Below are positions 8,008 through 16,965 of a DNA stretch of 64,000 nucleotides, piece by piece. Under the pieces are notes generated by a model, which ran no database searches, was not told where the DNA came from, and was given only the letters and a program-made list of their open reading frames with translations. Both the position numbers and the translations under genes were made by a program. How positions within the stretch are numbered: position 1 is the first letter of the stretch; each line of letters starts with the position of its first letter. The stretch is taken from NCBI GenBank assembly GCA_963745955.1, contig CAVUZI010000008.1:310001-374000 (forward strand), in the 5' to 3' direction. The stretch is from Bog-756 sp963745955 (GTDB lineage: Bacteria > Actinomycetota > Acidimicrobiia > Acidimicrobiales > RAAP-2).

Positions 8008-8838
8008 ATGTCGCATGCCCGGCACCGTCCTCTCGTCGGGGTCTCCACCTACCGCCAGACCACGTCGTGGTGGTCCTGGGAACGCGACGCCGCCCTGGTG
8101 CCCGGTGTGTACCTCGATGTGCTGGAGGCGGCGGGCGGTCAGCCCGTGCTCATCCCGCCGCGAGGGAGCGGGTCCGGGGATCTGTGCGGGGAGCCCGACA
8201 CCGGGCGGGAGGGTCTCGACTCATTGGTGGCCGCCCTCGACGGACTGGTCCTGATCGGTGGGGGAGACATCGAAGCCGGCCGGTACGGCCAGGATGCCGA
8301 TCCGCGCAACGGTGGCAGCAGTAGGACCCGGGACGACGTGGAGCTCGCTCTGGTGGATGCGGCCCTCGGACGTGACCTGCCGGTGCTGGCTGTCTGCCGT
8401 GGAATGCAGGTCCTCAACGTGTACCTCGGAGGGGACCTGGTTCAACAGCTGCCCGACGTGGTCGGATCGAATGATCATCAACCCCGCCCCGGTGCCTTCG
8501 GCCCGATCACCGTGCTGACCGAGCCGGGGAGCGAGGTTCGTCGGTTGCTGGGCGAACGGGCCGATGTGCTGTGCAGCCACCATCAGGCCATCGCCACACC
8601 GGGGCGCGGGCTGGCGGTGACGGCCAGGAGCGGTGACGGTGTCATCGAAGCGGTCGAGCTGCGCGGTCACCGGTTCGTCCTCGGTGTCCAGTGGCACCCG
8701 GAGGAGACCGGCGACCGTCGGCTGTTCGAGGCCCTGGTCGATGCGGCGCGCAGCCCCTCCGATGCGCATGCGTCACCCGCGCCACCGGGCGTGTCCGGTC
8801 ATCCAGATCCTGCCTCGGTGAACGGAGGGCGGACATGA
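8008..8838 (+). CDS. Class I glutamine amidotransferase / gamma-glutamyl-GABA hydrolase-like (peptidase C26)
   Basis: A 276-residue cytosolic hydrolase of the PuuD type, expected to release GABA or a related amine from its gamma-glutamyl conjugate. Motifs: N-terminal PLVGVSTYR, GGGDIEAGRYGQ, the nucleophile elbow AVCRGMQVLNVYLGG (Cys in VCRG), SHHQAI, and the C-terminal catalytic pair in GVQWHPEET (His and Glu). The ATG at 8008 follows a TAnnnT box and immediately precedes the conserved N-terminus. Its stop overlaps the next gene's start (ATGA, 8835-8838), so the two are coupled. Together with the divergent ligase it suggests a gamma-glutamylated polyamine pathway. Confidence 0.85.
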   Translation: MSHARHRPLVGVSTYRQTTSWWSWERDAALVPGVYLDVLEAAGGQPVLIPPRGSGSGDLCGEPDTGREGLDSLVAALDGLVLIGGGDIEAGRYGQDADPRNGGSSRTRDDVELALVDAALGRDLPVLAVCRGMQVLNVYLGGDLVQQLPDVVGSNDHQPRPGAFGPITVLTEPGSEVRRLLGERADVLCSHHQAIATPGRGLAVTARSGDGVIEAVELRGHRFVLGVQWHPEETGDRRLFEALVDAARSPSDAHASPAPPGVSGHPDPASVNGGRT

Positions 8839-10226
8839 GCGACGTCACCACGGTCGTGAACCCCGCCACCGAGACGGCGATCGCCGAGCTTCCGCTGGCC
8901 GGAGCCGAGGAGGTCGACGCCGCGGTGGCCCGGTCGCTCGAGAGCGGGCGACACTGGAGATCGGTGGCGCCGGCCGACCGGGCCCGGCTGATGCGGAGGT
9001 TCGCGGCCCGGGTCGAGGAGCACGCCGAGGAGCTGGCCCAGCTGGAGACCAGCAATGTGGGCAAGCCGATCACCGAGAGCCGCGACGAGGTGGCCATGGT
9101 CGCAGAGGTCTTGTACTTCTACGCCGGTGCGGTGGACAAGCACCGCGGCGCCACGGTGCCGGTGGCCGGCGGAGTGGACATGACCTTTCACGAGCCCCTG
9201 GGCGTGGTGGCGGCCATCGTGCCGTGGAACTTCCCGATCGCCATCACGTCGTGGAAGATCGGTCCGGCATTGGCCACCGGCAACACCATCGTGGTCAAGC
9301 CGGCCGAGATCACCCCGCTGTCCGCGCTCAGGCTCGCCGAACTGGCCCTCGATTCCGGTATGCCCGAAGGGGTGTTCCAAGTGGTGGTGGGCAAGGGATC
9401 GACCGTGGGCACCCGGCTGGTCGAGCATCCCGACGTGGCCAAGGTCGCGTTCACCGGTTCGACCGAGGTGGGCCGGGAGGTGATGGCACGGGCTTCGGGG
9501 ACCATCAAACGGGTCACCCTCGAGCTCGGCGGGAAATCGGCGTCGGTGATCTTCGCCGACGCCGACCTCGAGCGGGCCGCTGCGGCCACGCCGGGCGGGG
9601 TGTTCGCCAACGCCGGCCAGGACTGCTGTGCCCGTAGCCGGGTGCTCGTGGAGCGCTCGGTGTTCGACCGCTACCTCTCGCTGCTGGCCGACGCCCTGCC
9701 GGGCTGGACCGTCGGTGATCCGACCGACCCGACCACCAAGATGGGTCCGCTGGTCACGGCCGCGCACCGGCGGACCGTCGAGAGCTTCCTGGCCCCGGGT
9801 ATGGGCGACCCCGGGGGAGGGCCGGTCGATGCCTTCGCCGTCGGAGCCGTTCCCGATGGCCCGGGCTACTGGTTCCCGCCCACCGTGATCGCCCCGGCGG
9901 AGCCCGGGTGGCGCCTCGCCCGGGAGGAGATCTTCGGACCGATCGTGGCGGTGGTCCCCTTCGAGGACGAGGCAGACGCCGTCAGGTTGGCCAACGACAC
10001 GCCCTATGGCCTGTCCGGTTCGATCTGGACGCGGGACGGGGCGCGGGCCCTGCGGATGGCGCGGGCCATCAGCTCGGGCAACCTGTCGGTCAACTCCCAC
10101 AGTTCGGTCCGGGTCCAGACCAGCTTCGGCGGGATGAAGCAGTCCGGCTTCGGACGCGAGCTGGGCCTGGAGGCGTTGGCGTCGTACACCGACGTCAAGA
10201 ATGTCTTCGTGTCCACCGACGGATGA
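8835..10226 (+). CDS. NAD(P)-dependent aldehyde dehydrogenase (PuuC-like)
   Basis: A 463-residue aldehyde dehydrogenase of usual family length. The ATG at 8835 has GGAGGG 9 nt upstream. Motifs: VPWNFPI (substrate/cofactor tunnel), KPAEITPLSAL, FTGSTEVG (cofactor binding), LELGGKS (general-base Glu), NAGQDCCARS (nucleophilic Cys) and EEIFGPIVAVV. The context with a gamma-glutamylpolyamine synthetase and a gamma-glutamyl hydrolase suggests oxidation of gamma-glutamyl-aminobutyraldehyde; betaine- or aminobutyraldehyde dehydrogenase activity is an alternative. No amine oxidase (PuuB equivalent) is present nearby. Confidence 0.85.
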   Translation: MSDVTTVVNPATETAIAELPLAGAEEVDAAVARSLESGRHWRSVAPADRARLMRRFAARVEEHAEELAQLETSNVGKPITESRDEVAMVAEVLYFYAGAVDKHRGATVPVAGGVDMTFHEPLGVVAAIVPWNFPIAITSWKIGPALATGNTIVVKPAEITPLSALRLAELALDSGMPEGVFQVVVGKGSTVGTRLVEHPDVAKVAFTGSTEVGREVMARASGTIKRVTLELGGKSASVIFADADLERAAAATPGGVFANAGQDCCARSRVLVERSVFDRYLSLLADALPGWTVGDPTDPTTKMGPLVTAAHRRTVESFLAPGMGDPGGGPVDAFAVGAVPDGPGYWFPPTVIAPAEPGWRLAREEIFGPIVAVVPFEDEADAVRLANDTPYGLSGSIWTRDGARALRMARAISSGNLSVNSHSSVRVQTSFGGMKQSGFGRELGLEALASYTDVKNVFVSTDG

Positions 10227-10246
10227 AGGCCGGGTAACGTCGTTCC

Positions 10247-10366
10247 ATGTCTGATCGCTCCCGCAAGATCGCCAAACCGGCCGCCGCCCTCGGCGTGCTC
10301 GCCACCATGGCCAGCATCTGGTGGTTCGCCCTGAGGCCCAGGCGCAAGCCCAAGCTCGACCAGTAG
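10247..10366 (+). CDS. 39-residue single-pass membrane peptide
   Basis: A short gene: a basic N-terminus (MSDRSRKIAK), one hydrophobic segment (about residues 11-29, AAALGVLATMASIWWFAL) and a very basic tail (RPRRKPKLDQ). The ATG at 10247 lies 6 nt after a TAACGT box (10235-10240), the layout of a leaderless gene. It sits 20 nt after the aldehyde dehydrogenase and before the MFS gene. Topology is predicted N-in or N-out by positive residues on both sides and cannot be decided. Function unknown; it may be an accessory subunit of a membrane complex. Confidence 0.55.
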   Translation: MSDRSRKIAKPAAALGVLATMASIWWFALRPRRKPKLDQ

Positions 10367-10426
10367 GAGGGAGTCGGTCGGGAGACCGGGTCGGCGACAG
10401 GCGGGTTGCGGGCACCGTCGGCGGGC

Positions 10427-10488
10427 CCCTTCCCGGTCTGCTCCCATGCCACCGGGGCCCTTCCCGGTCTGCTCCCATGCCACCGGGG
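10427..10488. repeat. Perfect 31-bp tandem duplication
   Basis: Two identical 31-bp units (10427-10457 and 10458-10488), beginning CCCTTCCCGG and ending CCACCGGGG, lie just upstream of the MFS gene's putative -10 box (10499-10504). It may affect expression of that gene or be a replication-slippage product. Confidence 0.85.
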
Positions 10489-10511
10489 CCCGGCCCGGTA
10501 GCCTCGCCCGG

Positions 10512-11786
10512 GTGGCCCTGGCATCCCTCCGCCCCCTCCGGTCGCGGAACTTCGCACTGATCTGGTCGGCCGCGCTGGTCTCGAACATCGGCACCTGGAT
10601 GCAGACGGTGGCGCTCGGGATCCTCGTGTTCGCCCGCACCGGCCAGCCGGCCTGGACCGGCCTGGTGGCGGCGGCCGGGTTCATCCCCATCGGCCTGCTG
10701 GCTCCGCTCGGAGGGGCGCTGGCCGACCGGTTCGACCGGCGACGGTGGCTGATCGCCACCACGGTGGCCGAGATGTCCTTCGCTGCCATGCTCGCCGCCC
10801 TCACCGCGGTAGGAGACGATCGGCCGGCGGTTCTGGTGCTCTTCTCGTTCCTCGGGGGCGCGTCCGGGGCCATCGGATTTCCCGCCTATCAGGCCATGGT
10901 CCCCGACCTGGTCCCCCACGATGATCTTCTGGGCGCCGTCTCGCTGTCGTCGGCCCAGTTCAACCTCGGTCGCGTGATCGGTCCTGCCCTGGCCGGGCTG
11001 GCGCTGCTCACCCACGACTACGCCGTGGTCTTCGGCATCAACGCCGCCTCGTTCGGCGCCGTGGTGGTGGCGCTGGTCATGGTGCGGTTGCCGAAGCCGC
11101 TCAACGCCGGCTCGTCGCTCGGGATCGTGGCCCGGATCGTCGTCGGGGCCCGGGCGGCCATGGCCGAACCGGGCTGTCGTGCCGCCATCGAGCTCATCTC
11201 CGTCGTCGCCCTCCTCGCCTCGCCGTTCATCGCCCTGGTGCCGGCCATGTCCGCCGTCGTCCATCGCCACGGCGTCAGCATCCCCGTCGCCACCGCGTTG
11301 CTGGTCACCGCACAAGGGATCGGGGCGGTGGCAGGCGCGCTCGTCCTTCCGTCACTGGCCGAGCGGTTCGGACGCCGAACGGTCCTGCACGCCGCGCTGT
11401 TCGTTCTTCCACCGCTGCTCGTGGCGTACGGCCTGGCCCCGACCTTCTGGTCGTCTCTGGTGGCGTTCACAGCTGTCGGTGCCGGCTACATCGCCGTCCT
11501 CTCCGGTCTCAACACCGTGGTGCAGGTGCGCGCCCCGGCGGAGGTCAGGGGCCGCGTGCTCGGCATCTACATGGTGGGTCTGGGCATCGTCTACCCGGTC
11601 GGCGCCGTCCTGCAGGGGTGGATCGGTGACCACATCGGGGTCCGGGCGGTCACCGTGGCGGGTGCCGCGGCCCTCTTCGCGGTGATGGTCGCCGTCACCT
11701 GCGTCCGGCCGCGGATCTTCGCGGCACTGGGCGATCCGGCATCGCCGGGCGCCGGGGTCGTGCTCGCGGCCAAGGAACTCCCGTGA
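10512..11786 (+). CDS. MFS exporter (MFS_3 / EntS-like)
   Basis: A 424-residue major facilitator with about 12 hydrophobic segments. The GTG at 10512 is chosen because ASLRPLRSRNFALIW, the usual start of this subfamily, follows immediately and because TAGCCT (10499-10504) lies 7 nt upstream without a Shine-Dalgarno. The loop 2-3 motif is GGALADRFDRRR; VPDLVPHDDLLGAVSLSSA and NLGRVIGPALAG are typical of the MFS_3 group, which includes siderophore and drug exporters. The substrate is unknown. It is coupled to the ligase gene by a GTGA overlap at 11783-11786. Confidence 0.85.
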   Translation: MALASLRPLRSRNFALIWSAALVSNIGTWMQTVALGILVFARTGQPAWTGLVAAAGFIPIGLLAPLGGALADRFDRRRWLIATTVAEMSFAAMLAALTAVGDDRPAVLVLFSFLGGASGAIGFPAYQAMVPDLVPHDDLLGAVSLSSAQFNLGRVIGPALAGLALLTHDYAVVFGINAASFGAVVVALVMVRLPKPLNAGSSLGIVARIVVGARAAMAEPGCRAAIELISVVALLASPFIALVPAMSAVVHRHGVSIPVATALLVTAQGIGAVAGALVLPSLAERFGRRTVLHAALFVLPPLLVAYGLAPTFWSSLVAFTAVGAGYIAVLSGLNTVVQVRAPAEVRGRVLGIYMVGLGIVYPVGAVLQGWIGDHIGVRAVTVAGAAALFAVMVAVTCVRPRIFAALGDPASPGAGVVLAAKELP

Positions 11787-13151
11787 CCGGACCGGTGACG
11801 GTCGAGGTGCTGGGCGCCGACGCGGCAGAGGCCGCCCAACGCCGCGCCGCCGGTGCCCTGCAGGCGGCCGGTCTCGGCGCCGGCGACCGGGTGGCCTTCT
11901 GTCTCCCCTCGTCGGCCGGGCTGCTGTGCGCGGTCCTCGGGGCGCTGCGGGTCGGCGTCGTGCCGGTGCTGTTGAACGCCTCCTTGATGGAGACCGAACG
12001 GGACGATCTGATCGACGACTGCGAACCGGGGTTGGTGATCACCGGCCCCGACCGCCTGTCCGCGCTGGACGAGGGTCCGCCGGCGGAGCTGGCGCCCCGT
12101 CCTCTGGCCCGACCCATGCACTACACCTCGGGGACCACCGGGCGATCGAAGGGCGTGTGGTCGGGCCTGTGGGACGCGTCCACGGCCGAGGCTGCGTTCG
12201 ACGACGAAGCCGACTTGTGGTCGTTCGGGCCCGACGACGTCCATCTCGTGTGCTCGCCGATGTACCACTCGGTGTCGATCCGGTTCGCCGGGGGGACGCT
12301 GCTCCGGGGCGGGACCTGTGTCATCTTGAGCCGGTTCGACGCCGGCGTGGCCGCGGCCGCGCTGTTCGGCGGGCACGGGCCGGTGCCCACCACCACCTTC
12401 ATGGCCCCGTCGGCACTGAGCCGGCTGCTGGAGAACCCCGAGACCCGGACCGATCGCTTCGATGCCCTCCGCCTCCTGGTCCACGCCGGGTCGCCGTGCC
12501 CGCCCGCCCTCAAACGGCACGCGCTCGACCGGGTCCGCCCCGGCGCGCTGTGGGAGTTCTACGGCTCCACCGAGGGGCAGTTCACGGTGTGCTCGCCGGA
12601 GGAATGGATGGCCCGTCCCGGCACCGTGGGCCGGGCCCGGCCCGGCCGCACCCTCTCGGTCGACGGCGACGGGACCATCTGGTGCCGTCCGCCGGACTTC
12701 GCCCGGTTCAGCTACTGGCGGGATCCGGCCAAGACCGACGCCGCCTGGAGGAACGGATCTTTCACCGTCGGCGATCTCGGGACGACAGGACGACGACGGC
12801 TACCTCTTCCTCGACGGCCGTCGCGACGACCTCATCATCACCGGCGGCGTGAACGTGTACCCGGCCGAGGTGGAGGCGGTCCTCGGCGAGGTGGACGGGG
12901 TCGGCGAGCTCGCCGTGTTCGGGCTCCCCGACGAACGGTGGGGCCAACGGGTCTGCGTGGCGCTGGTGCCTGCCGCCCGTTCCGCGCCAGGGTCGCGAAG
13001 TGACCTCGTCGAGGCGGTCCGTGCCCGGGCCGAGGTCCAACTGGCCGCCTACAAGCGCCCGAAGCAGTACGTGCTGCTCGGCGAGCTGCCCCGGACGCCG
13101 ACCGGGAAGGTGCAGAGGAACCTCATCCCCGACCGGGTGGACCCGGCCTGA
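11783..13151 (+). CDS. AMP-dependent acyl-CoA synthetase / ligase (one frame break)
   Basis: About 455 residues after removing one base near 12789-12793. An ATP-dependent adenylating enzyme that would activate a carboxylic acid to its CoA thioester. Motifs: YTSGTTGRSKGV (phosphate-binding loop), YGSTEGQFTV (A5), then after the break DGYLFLDGRRDDLIITGGVN (A8 hinge) and TPTGKVQRN (A10 catalytic Lys). The first frame runs from 11783 and the second ends at 13151; deleting an A after GGG near 12781-12792 gives a continuous GRQDDDGY. The N-terminal subdomain is short for the family. GTGA overlap couples it to the MFS gene. Substrate not predictable. Confidence 0.75.
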
Positions 13152-13212
13152 TCCTCGTCCGGGCCGGCCACGGGGCGTTCGTCCGCAGGTGGACGTAGGG
13201 GATACTGAAGGG

Positions 13213-14617
13213 ATGAGCCCCGCCGACGCCGGCCCTCCCATCGCCACCGTCAACCCCGTCAACGGCGAGCTCCTCCAGTCCTTCGAGCCCCTCGACGCCG
13301 CGGCCGTCGATGCCCGCCTGGCCGCCGCGGCCGCGGCGGCACCGGTGTGGGCGGCGAGCAGCTTCGCCGAGCGTTCGATCCTCCTGACCACCGTGGCCGA
13401 GCTCCTCGAGAGCGAGCTGCCCGACATCGCCCACGTCATGACCACCGAGATGGGCAAGCCCTTCGCCCAGTCCAAGGGGGAGGTGGCCAAGTGCGCCAGC
13501 GGGTTCCGGTGGTTCGCCGAGCACGCCGAGGGCCTGCTCGCCCACCAGGAGGTGCCCGTCGACGCCTCGCTGGGCATGGTCATCTACCAACCGCTGGGCG
13601 TGGTGTTGGCCATCATGCCGTGGAACGTTCCCCTGTGGCAGGCGACCCGGTTCATCGCCCCCGCCGTGATGGCGGGAAATGTCGGGCTGCTCAAGCACGC
13701 GCCCAACGTGCCCCGTACCGCGCTGATGCTGGAGGACCTCTTCCGGCGGGCCGGGGCCCCCGACGGGGTTCTCCAGGCCTTGTTGATCGGAACCGATCAG
13801 GTGCCGGCCGTCATCGCCGATGCGCGGGTGGCGGCGGTGACGCTGACCGGAAGCGTGGGAGCCGGTCGGGCGGTGGCGGCCCAGGCCGGCGCGGTGGGGA
13901 AGAAGGTCGTCCTCGAGCTCGGGGGCAGCGACCCGTTCATCGTGCTCCCGTCGGCCGACGTGGCCAGGGCCGTCTCGGTCGGCGTGGAGGCCCGGGTGCA
14001 GAACGCCGGCCAATCGTGCATCGCGGCAAAGCGGTTCATCGTCCACGAGGAGGTGGCCGAGGAGTTCACCCGGGGGTTCGTCGCCGCCATGGACGCGCTG
14101 TCGGTGGGTGACCCGTTCGATCCGGCGACCGAGGTGGGGCCGCTGGTCTCGTCGGCGGCCTGCGACACCATCGCCGCCCAGGTGGATGACGCCGCGCCGT
14201 CACGGGGCCACCATCTTGTGCGGGGGCGAGCGGGTCATCGGTCCGGACGGTCCCGACCGGCCGGGGTTCTTCTACCGCCCGACGGTGATCACCGACATCA
14301 CCCCGGCCATGCGGGTGGCCACCGAGGAGGTGTTCGGCCCGGTGGCGCTCCTCTACATCGTGGCCGACGCCGATGAGGCGTTGGCCTTGGCCAACGGCAC
14401 CGAGTTCGGCCTGGGCTCGAGCGTGTGGACCAGCGACGGTGCGGAGCAACAGCGGTTCATCATCGGGCTGCAGGCCGGGCAGGTCTTCGTCAACGGCATG
14501 GTCGTCTCCATGTCCCAGCTGCCCTTCGGGGGGATCAAGAGCTCGGGGATCGGGCGCGAGCTGGCCGCGCCCGGGCTCCACGAGTTCTGCAACATCAAGT
14601 CGGTGTGGGTCGCGTGA
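13213..14617 (+). CDS. Aldehyde dehydrogenase, succinate-semialdehyde dehydrogenase-like (one frame break)
   Basis: 467 residues after removing one base near 14195-14201. An NAD(P)-dependent aldehyde dehydrogenase; the sequence resembles GabD-type succinate-semialdehyde dehydrogenases: MPWNVPLWQATR, KHAPNVPRTA, LTGSVGAGRAV, LELGGSDPFIV (Glu), QNAGQSCIAAKRFI (nucleophilic Cys), EVFGPVALLY and FGGIKSSGIGREL. The ATG at 13213 follows GGGATACTGAAGGG, offering either a weak AAGGG ribosome-binding site or a leaderless start. In this context it could oxidise succinate semialdehyde derived from GABA. Its stop overlaps the cysteine desulfurase start (TGATG). Confidence 0.75.
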
Positions 14618-15804
14618 TGGCCGTCGACGGGGGCTCACCTGACCACGGGAGGGTCTACCTCGACCATGCGGCCACCACCCCGATGCGCCCCGAGGCGGTC
14701 GAGGCCATGCTGCCCTACCTCTCGGGTGAGTTCGGGAACCCGTCCGGAGGCCATGCCGAGTCCCGGAGGGCCCGGATGGCCGTCGACGACGCCCGGGAGC
14801 AGATCGCCGACGTCCTCGGCGCCGACCTGGGTGAGGTCGTGTTCACGGGCGGCGGGACCGAGGCCGACAATCTGGCCGTCACCGGGGCCTGGGAAGCCGG
14901 GGCCGGTGCTCGGGCGGAGCCCGGGGTTCTGGTGTGCACGGCCATGGAGCATCATGCGGTGCTGAACACGTGCCGGGAGCTCGCCCGGCGGACCGGCGCC
15001 GTGCTGCGCGAGGTGCCCACCGACAAGGACGGGATCGTCGACCTCGACGCGCTGGCCGCGGCGTGCAGCCCCGAGGTTTCCCTGGTGTCGGTCATGGCCG
15101 TCAACAACGAGATCGGCACCGTCCAGCCCATCGAGGCCGTGGCCGCCATCGTCCGTTCCGGATCCGCCCGGGCGGTCCTGCACACCGACGCCGTCCAGGC
15201 GGTGGCCTGGCTCGACGTCGCCGCGTTGACTGCGTCCGCCGACCTGGTGGCCGTGAGTGCCCACAAGTTCGGCGGGCCCAAGGGCGTCGGGGCCCTGGTC
15301 GGCCGAAGAACGGGACCGGCGTCTCCCCGGTCATCCACGGAGGTGGCCAGGAGCGGGAGCGCCGGAGCGGCACGCACAACGTGGCCGGCATCGTGGCCAT
15401 GGCCGCGGCACTGTCCGCCACCGTGGCCGAGCGGGACGAAACGGTCGGCCGGGTCGACCGCCCTTCGGGACCGGCTCGGCGACGGGCTTCTCGCCTCCGT
15501 GTCCGGGGCGGCCGAGACGGGGCGACGCCGACAGCAGGTGGCCGGCCACCTGCATCTGCGTTTCGCCGGCGTGGAGAGCGAGGCCCTGGTCGTCCTGCTC
15601 GACGAGGCCGGCGTCGCCGTGTCCGCCGGGGCGGCCTGTTCCAGCGGCGCCGTGGAGGTGAGCCACGTGCTGACCTCGATGGGCCTGGGGCACGACGAGG
15701 CGGCCAGCGGGATCCGGTTCTCCCTGGGCGCGACCACGACCCAGGCCGACGTCGACCGCGCCCTGGCCGTCGTGCCGGGTGCCGTCGCCCAGCTGAGAGA
15801 CTGA
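14617..15804 (+). CDS. Cysteine desulfurase (IscS/NifS family; two frame-break sites)
   Basis: About 394 residues. A PLP enzyme that takes sulfur from cysteine as a persulfide. Motifs: VYLDHAATTPMRPEAVEAM at the N-terminus, TGGGTEADNLAV, CTAMEHHAVLNT (His over PLP), HTDAVQAV (Asp), SAHKFGGPKGVGAL (PLP lysine), and GAACSSGAVEVSHVL with the catalytic Cys loop. The frame is lost at about 15300-15315 and regained near 15450-15460; in the neighbouring frame the missing stretch reads GGGQERERRSGTHNVAGIVA, normal for the family. Removing two bases at the first site and one at the second restores it. The ATG at 14617 overlaps the previous stop. It probably supplies sulfur to MnmA encoded 4 nt downstream. 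Confidence 0.85.
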   Translation: MAVDGGSPDHGRVYLDHAATTPMRPEAVEAMLPYLSGEFGNPSGGHAESRRARMAVDDAREQIADVLGADLGEVVFTGGGTEADNLAVTGAWEAGAGARAEPGVLVCTAMEHHAVLNTCRELARRTGAVLREVPTDKDGIVDLDALAAACSPEVSLVSVMAVNNEIGTVQPIEAVAAIVRSGSARAVLHTDAVQAVAWLDVAALTASADLVAVSAHKFGGPKGVGALVGRRTGPASPRSSTEVARSGSAGAARTTWPASWPWPRHCPPPWPSGTKRSAGSTALRDRLGDGLLASVSGAAETGRRRQQVAGHLHLRFAGVESEALVVLLDEAGVAVSAGAACSSGAVEVSHVLTSMGLGHDEAASGIRFSLGATTTQADVDRALAVVPGAVAQLRD

Positions 15805-15808
15805 GCCC

Positions 15809-16965
15809 ATGCGAGTGCTGGTGGCCATGTCCGGCGGCGTCGATTCCTCGGTGGCCGCCGCGCTGCTCGCCGAACGGCTCGGACGCCACCAGGTGGTCGG
15901 GGCCACCCTCAAGCTGTGGGGTGGCTCGTCCGACTCCGGATGCTGCTCGGTGGCCGATGTGGAGGACGCCCGTCGGGTGGCCGAGCAGCTCGGGCTGGTC
16001 CACCACGTCTTCAATTTCTCCGCCGAGTTCGAGGAGCGGGTCGTCGACCCCTACGTGCAGGGCCACGCCGACGGTCGGACGCCCAACCCGTGCATCGAGT
16101 GCAACCGGCACATCAAGTTCGACCGGCTCCTCGACCGGGCCCGGGCGCTGGGCTTCGACGCCGTGGCCACCGGGCATCACGCCCGGTGCGTGGCCGCCGC
16201 CGGCGGCCGCTTCAAGCTGTGCCGGGGGACCGACCCGCTGAAGGACCAGTCCTACGTGCTGGCCATGCTGGGGCAGGACCAGCTGGCCCGTTCACTCTTC
16301 CCGGTGGGCGAGATGACCAAGGCCCAGGTGCGGGACGAGGCCCACAGGCTGGGTCTGCGGACGGCGGACAAGCCCGACAGCCAGGATGTCTGCTTCATCC
16401 GCTCCGACGAGGGCCGCCAGGGTTTTCTGGGGGCGCGTCTGCCGCTGCACCCGGGCCGTCTGGTCGACCATGACACCGGCGAGGACCTCGGACCGGTCGA
16501 CGCCGTGGAGCTGGTCACCGTGGGACAGCGCCGGGGCATGGGCCACAGCCCGGACGGTTCGCGCCGCTTCGTGACGGCCGTGGACGTCCCGACCAGGCGG
16601 ATCTCACTCGGTTCGGCCGAGGCCGCCCTGGCCCCGCAGGTGCGGCTCCACACCGTCACCTGGACCGACGCCGACCCACTGGCCGGATCGTCGGCCGGAT
16701 CGTCGGCCGGATCGCGGCCGGATCGTCGGCCGGGAGGGTCGATCGGCAGCCCGCGATGCCGGTGTGCGGGTGATCGCCCAGTGCAGCGCCCACGGCCGGC
16801 CGGTGCCGGCAACCATCTGCCGCGCCGTCGGTCCCGATCGGGACGGAACGGCCGTGTCTGTGACCTTCGCCACCCGCCAGCGCCGCATCGCACCGGGCCA
16901 GACCGTCGCCCTCTACGACCCGAGCGAGCCCGCACGTCGTCATCGGCTCGGGAGTGGCAGGTTGA
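15809..16965 (+). CDS. mnmA: tRNA-uridine 2-sulfurtransferase MnmA (two frame breaks)
   Basis: About 384 residues after removing two bases. It thiolates U34 of Lys, Glu and Gln tRNAs. Motifs: SGGVDSSVAAALL (ATP pyrophosphatase loop), NPCIECNRHIKF (first catalytic Cys), TGHHAR, DQSYVLAMLGQ and SQDVCFI (second catalytic Cys). Frame breaks are near 16750 and near 16930; after the second, the C-terminus reads VVIGSGVAG before the stop at 16965. An extra Ala/Gly/Ser-rich repeat lies between the central and C-terminal beta-barrel domains. It follows the desulfurase by 4 nt, fitting sulfur relay, and overlaps the ligA start. Confidence 0.85.
16681..16734 (+). repeat. 12-bp tandem repeat inside mnmA
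   Basis: GGCCGGATCGTC is repeated about three times (16681-16711) and again after a CG-shifted copy, encoding AGSSAGSSAGS-type sequence between MnmA domains. It lies close to one of the frame breaks, so its exact copy number is uncertain. Confidence 0.6.

Noticed and set aside
8799..11315. 838-codon minus-strand open frame
   Set aside because: Antisense of the aldehyde dehydrogenase and MFS genes, which have full family motifs; composition is the His/Arg/Gly/Asp-rich pattern typical of antisense frames in GC-rich DNA.
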